From Spisula solida (taxonomy: Eukaryota > Mollusca > Bivalvia > Venerida > Mactridae): a stretch of DNA of 64,000 nucleotides. The notes beneath the pieces were generated by a model, which was not told the DNA's origin, did no database searches, and was given only the letters and a program-made list of their open reading frames with translations. The DNA is taken from contig OX365955.1 in assembly GCA_947247005.1 (NCBI GenBank), positions 19,139,322 through 19,203,321 of the forward strand. The letters are read 5' to 3'. Of this stretch, positions 60,311-64,000 are shown piece after piece (the stretch's first letter is position 1; each line of letters opens with the position of its first letter). A program made the position numbers and the translations under genes.

Positions 60311-63300
60311 TAGTAACTTCTTTTTTAACTTCTTGGCGGAAGTATTTCAAGCCTTGTTTATAGAGCTTTAACAAACAGGAGTCATTAACAAGTTTGTACA
60401 ACTCTCTGTCTCATCTGAATGTACGTCTCTTCTAATATCCAACAGAAGTTCATATCTTTTCAAGGAGAATAATAGTTTCACATCCCGTCAAAGAGAGAAA
60501 CCCAACAATGATACGGTAGTCGTTTGGGGACATGTTCTGAGAATTATATGTACAGTACACAGTTTGGTTTTCTTTGATGGCACAACTTCATACAGACTTG
60601 AATATTTGAATGTCCCAGATGGTGATTCTATAAACATCTATATCATGCCATCCGATAATTATTTTAATACCCTTCATACTCTTCTTTAGCAAGTATGCAA
60701 ACTAGGTTTGACTACAAATCAACACCAGAGAGACACAAGTCATACTTCAGACCTTTGCTGAAGACTTATACATTGATCAGGTTGACAACATTATTAATAG
60801 ACAAACATAGCGAACCTTTTTTGATCAACATTATATAGATTACGTCAAATTTGGAAAATCTAAACAGTACAACCAAACAACAAAGTTGCGAATCTGCGAA
60901 TATATCAAGCAAATTTAAGCTAACATGAAAATACTCATGTCAAGTTTCCACAACGGCTACCTACGACAAATCTCAAACATATTTTGGCCCAAATATTTTT
61001 AACATATTATATCTTGACAAATTCTACCTGTCTCATTCAACTATTATCAGACGTAGGCTTCCGGTAACTGGGACAATTCCCCAGAACATATGTCGGGGCT
61101 ATGCCAAGGTACACGATGCGAACTTATCAGAGATAAGGAATTACACATTTGTCTATGTCTCTCGATACTACCGATTTACTTGCAGAACCTGATCCCAACA
61201 CATCCCGAAGTCCCTAATTTCCATCGAGAGTAAATCATCGAGGCAGTTGGACAAACGTATAACTTCAGGACAACTCGGGAGTCATCCGATGTCTACCGAT
61301 ACCCCCTCCCGATTACTCACGATGACCCAAAATGTCTCATGACATACCCGAAGTTTCCATTCAAAATTGTAATCCCGAGACCGAGAATGTGTCCCAAATA
61401 TCACTAGGATGCCTAGCGCATAAGTTAACATGGTAACTGGTATTCCCGAGTCTCTGGTGCGCTTCTGGGGTGCCTTCCCGGGTTATTCCAGACATGACAG
61501 CGCGAATACATCGGGTAAAAATATGCATGCATTGAATTTCCCTGACGTATGTACATGTACTCGCGTTTTCACAAGATGTCTCCAGATTCCCCAAAACATC
61601 CATGAAGCTTACCCGAGACACCGGATGCCTTCTCTGGGATAAATGGGATCATAGACGCCTGCTAAGCTCTTAATATATCAGAAGTACATCCCCGAGAAAG
61701 AGGAATTGACGCATAACGTTTCGAGCACATCGAGAGTTTTTGCAATGCACCCCGATACTCCTTGATCATCATGATTCCTCCTGATGTCACAACTTGTCTG
61801 ATGACCTCCCATATACTTCCCCTAGACCACAAGCAACCTGTTTACGATGCCTCCCAAATCCATATTGGGAGTTCATCCCCTAGACAAAGACATACGCAGT
61901 GGGAAATGTATATGCTTCAAGCGTCTCAATTGATACCTCGTGGCATTAAGAGACCGAGAACAAGACTGAAAACCGCAAGGCGAAGAACAGTAGAGGCCGA
62001 ACCTGAGGAAAAACGGAATCAATGAAGAGAACTGAATAAGAAATAAGTAAGGCATCCTTCGCTTGAAGCACCCAAAGCATAAAATGACCCTCGCATCTTT
62101 TGATGGCATTTGGCAAACTTCGCGTCTTTTCGTTGTCTTCTGTACATTGTGGTAGCTTTCTCTTACAACAAGCTCGTTCTTTCTTAGTAACGTCTCTGAC
62201 TTTGTTAGCAAACTAAAGGAAAGTAACTTAGCGAGTATCGACTTCGGTTTAACTCATTAGAAAGATATAATCGTTTGATTGTGGCATGGGTATACTAGTA
62301 TCAGGACCAGATATAATTCGACGCATCGGGCGCCTTTTTCTATCTTGTTTGAATCCAAGTTGTGTAGTCTTTATTGATAAGCTTATGATTTGTAAAGTAA
62401 CAATAGAAACGTTCAAAAAGGAAATTACTCATATGTGCATACTAAACCGTCCTAATCATCGTTACTTACTACATATTGCTACTGATTAAAATAGCAACAA
62501 ACTGTATCAACTAAGGCTTTATAAACATTGTGAAAGTACGGACAAGTCAGGGTACGAAAGAAATGAACTGCAATTGGCTAAGAATAACGTTTTCTTGTTC
62601 TCCAATACGACTCTATACATGCAACTAAAAGGAAATACGCATACCCGGTAGTTTGTTAAAAATACCAACTTATTAATTAAGAGGTTAATATACCAGGCGA
62701 CATTTTACGTTGACGGCACTACATGTTTTCTTTGATTGGAATTGGTATAATTTGTATAATAACGGTAGAAACTACTGTGGTTTGCCGATGATTATAAGAA
62801 TAAATAATACAGTTCTACATGTCAGGTACAAACATATATTGTGTATTGAGACATACGTGTTGCATTTTGTATAATTATTAAAAGGCACTGCTCGTTTATC
62901 ACTCAGATATAGATCCTTATTTTGACGCTATTTGTCATACATGTTCAATACATTATCAATATTCATAAATATGCAAATGAGTTAATTAGCATAATATTTA
63001 AGTAAGTTAAAATAAATTTCCACGAATAAATCATATTTTGATATAAGGAATATGTTTAATGAGTGTTTAATGTTGATTCTGACTGTATTGAGATTTTTAC
63101 GTTCTGTTTTAAATTTACCCCCACCCACCTTTGGCCGTTATTCTCGGTGGAATTAAATTATATTTATCTATAAAAATATACATTTAACGAAAGCCCTATG
63201 TCTTCACATGATTTTGGTACAATTCGGATCTTTAAATAATAGAAATAAGGAAGATATGGCATATATTTGTCAACTATACTAGTAGATTTTTAACGAAAAT

Positions 63301-63740
63301 TTACAAATTTTTGACTTGTTCATTAATATTCATGAGTATGCAAATGTGATAATTTGCATAAAATCATTGCAAATGATGAACCAATTCATTAGCTTCATTT
63401 TGATACCATTTCGACCATTCTACCTGTAGAATTGACCAAGATATGGTGCAATTTCAAGTTGATGTATGCTATATGCACTTAATTGACCTTTGACCTCATT
63501 TATGACCTTCACAGAGGGTTTTGCGCGTGGCATCCACCCATACCATATACAACTGGTAATGGGCAATTCAAATATGGTATTGAAACACTTCTACTAAAAA
63601 ATGCCATGGACCATGAAAAATAAGCGACTTTTGTGCTGATGGACTCCCAACTATTATCGCGACAGTTGCACGAGAACTGGTTGTTGTACATGTATAGCAC
63701 GGCGTTTTAAAATAGGTATGACTAATTTAAGTAAAACATT
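60311..63740. other. Non-coding DNA, mostly old repeats
   Basis: 61050-61900 is rich in cccgag/ctcccgat motifs and is related in inverted orientation to 19735-19965. 62945-62995 and 63320-63365 share tattcatraatatgcaaatg-like words, a short dispersed motif. No coding-like frame or RNA gene recognised. Confidence 0.45.
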
Positions 63741-63743
63741 TAC

Positions 63744-63801
63744 CTTCTTGGTGAGTTGTTTGTCTTTATCTACTACGTCATGATCTTTCATTAAATCAAA
63801 C
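63744..63801 (-). CDS. Candidate 5' exon, possibly of the ankyrin gene
   Basis: Acceptor cttttctag, donor aag|gtaaat. It encodes FDLMKDHDVVDKDKQLTKK, charged and helical, entering in phase 2 and leaving in phase 0. The exit phase fits the 21333-21377 exon, and the joined DKDKQLTKKIDKRI reads as one amphipathic helix. It could equally belong to a separate gene that begins to the right of the window. No transcript evidence is available. Confidence 0.5.
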
Positions 63802-64000
63802 CTAGAAAAGAACCAAAGTGTTGGTTTAGCGGTGAAACAAATATACGAACATGCATATATAAGTCATATTCATATATAAAAGTGAATACATTTCTCCTGA
63901 AATGAATGTTAAAGTGAAAACGATACATGTATTGGTTACCGCGTGATCGTAATTGTAATGTTGAAGCAGACGCAGAGGTTTCTACTTTTATATTGGAGAG

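Noticed and set aside
61762..62211. Overlapping frames on both strands near 62 kb
   Set aside because: The region is a decayed cccgag-rich repeat; neither frame has domain, splice or context support.

Overview
This is AT-rich, intron-rich, repeat-rich eukaryotic DNA. Short exons with GT-AG introns, a B-box/coiled-coil/propeller gene of the kind expanded in bivalves, tRNA-derived SINEs, many small inverted-repeat transposons and many minisatellites suggest a metazoan, most likely a marine bivalve mollusc. The species is an inference, not something the sequence proves.

Three protein-coding genes can be assembled from splice sites and phases. (1) Minus strand, 640-21377: twelve phase-compatible exons of an ankyrin-repeat protein whose 3' end runs off the left edge. 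A thirteenth candidate 5' exon lies at 63744-63801. If it belongs to the same gene, the intron is about 42 kb and contains both other genes. (2) Plus strand, 27973-43540: a complete 13-exon gene for a ten-finger C2H2 protein of the ZXD family (ZXDA/B/C), about 966 residues. All exon phases join and the summed length is a multiple of three. (3) Minus strand, 49891-51768: a two-exon RING-less TRIM-like protein of about 494 residues (B-box, coiled coil, C-terminal beta-propeller).

The rest is intron and intergenic DNA. It holds hAT-like elements with perfect 8-bp target duplications, four pogo/Tigger-like MITEs flanked by TA, several other MITE families, a 2.8-kb TIR element present twice (14150-16950 and 53219-55985), tRNA-derived SINEs, and minisatellites at about 0.4, 7, 7.7, 9.4, 26.3, 29.7, 33.4-34.3, 42 and 43.5 kb.

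The most unusual observation is that three minisatellites grew from exon edges. A 57-bp repeat copies the acceptor and start of ZXD exon 6 about 16 times. A 72-bp repeat copies the acceptor and start of an ankyrin exon four times. A roughly 38-bp repeat copies the last codons and stop of the ZXD gene about ten times. In both acceptor arrays the period is a multiple of three and the copies nearest the exon are stop-free, so alternative acceptor choice would change the protein by whole 19- or 24-residue blocks. Also notable is a four-level nest of repeats at about 52.4-57.2 kb, resolvable from target duplications and unit continuity.
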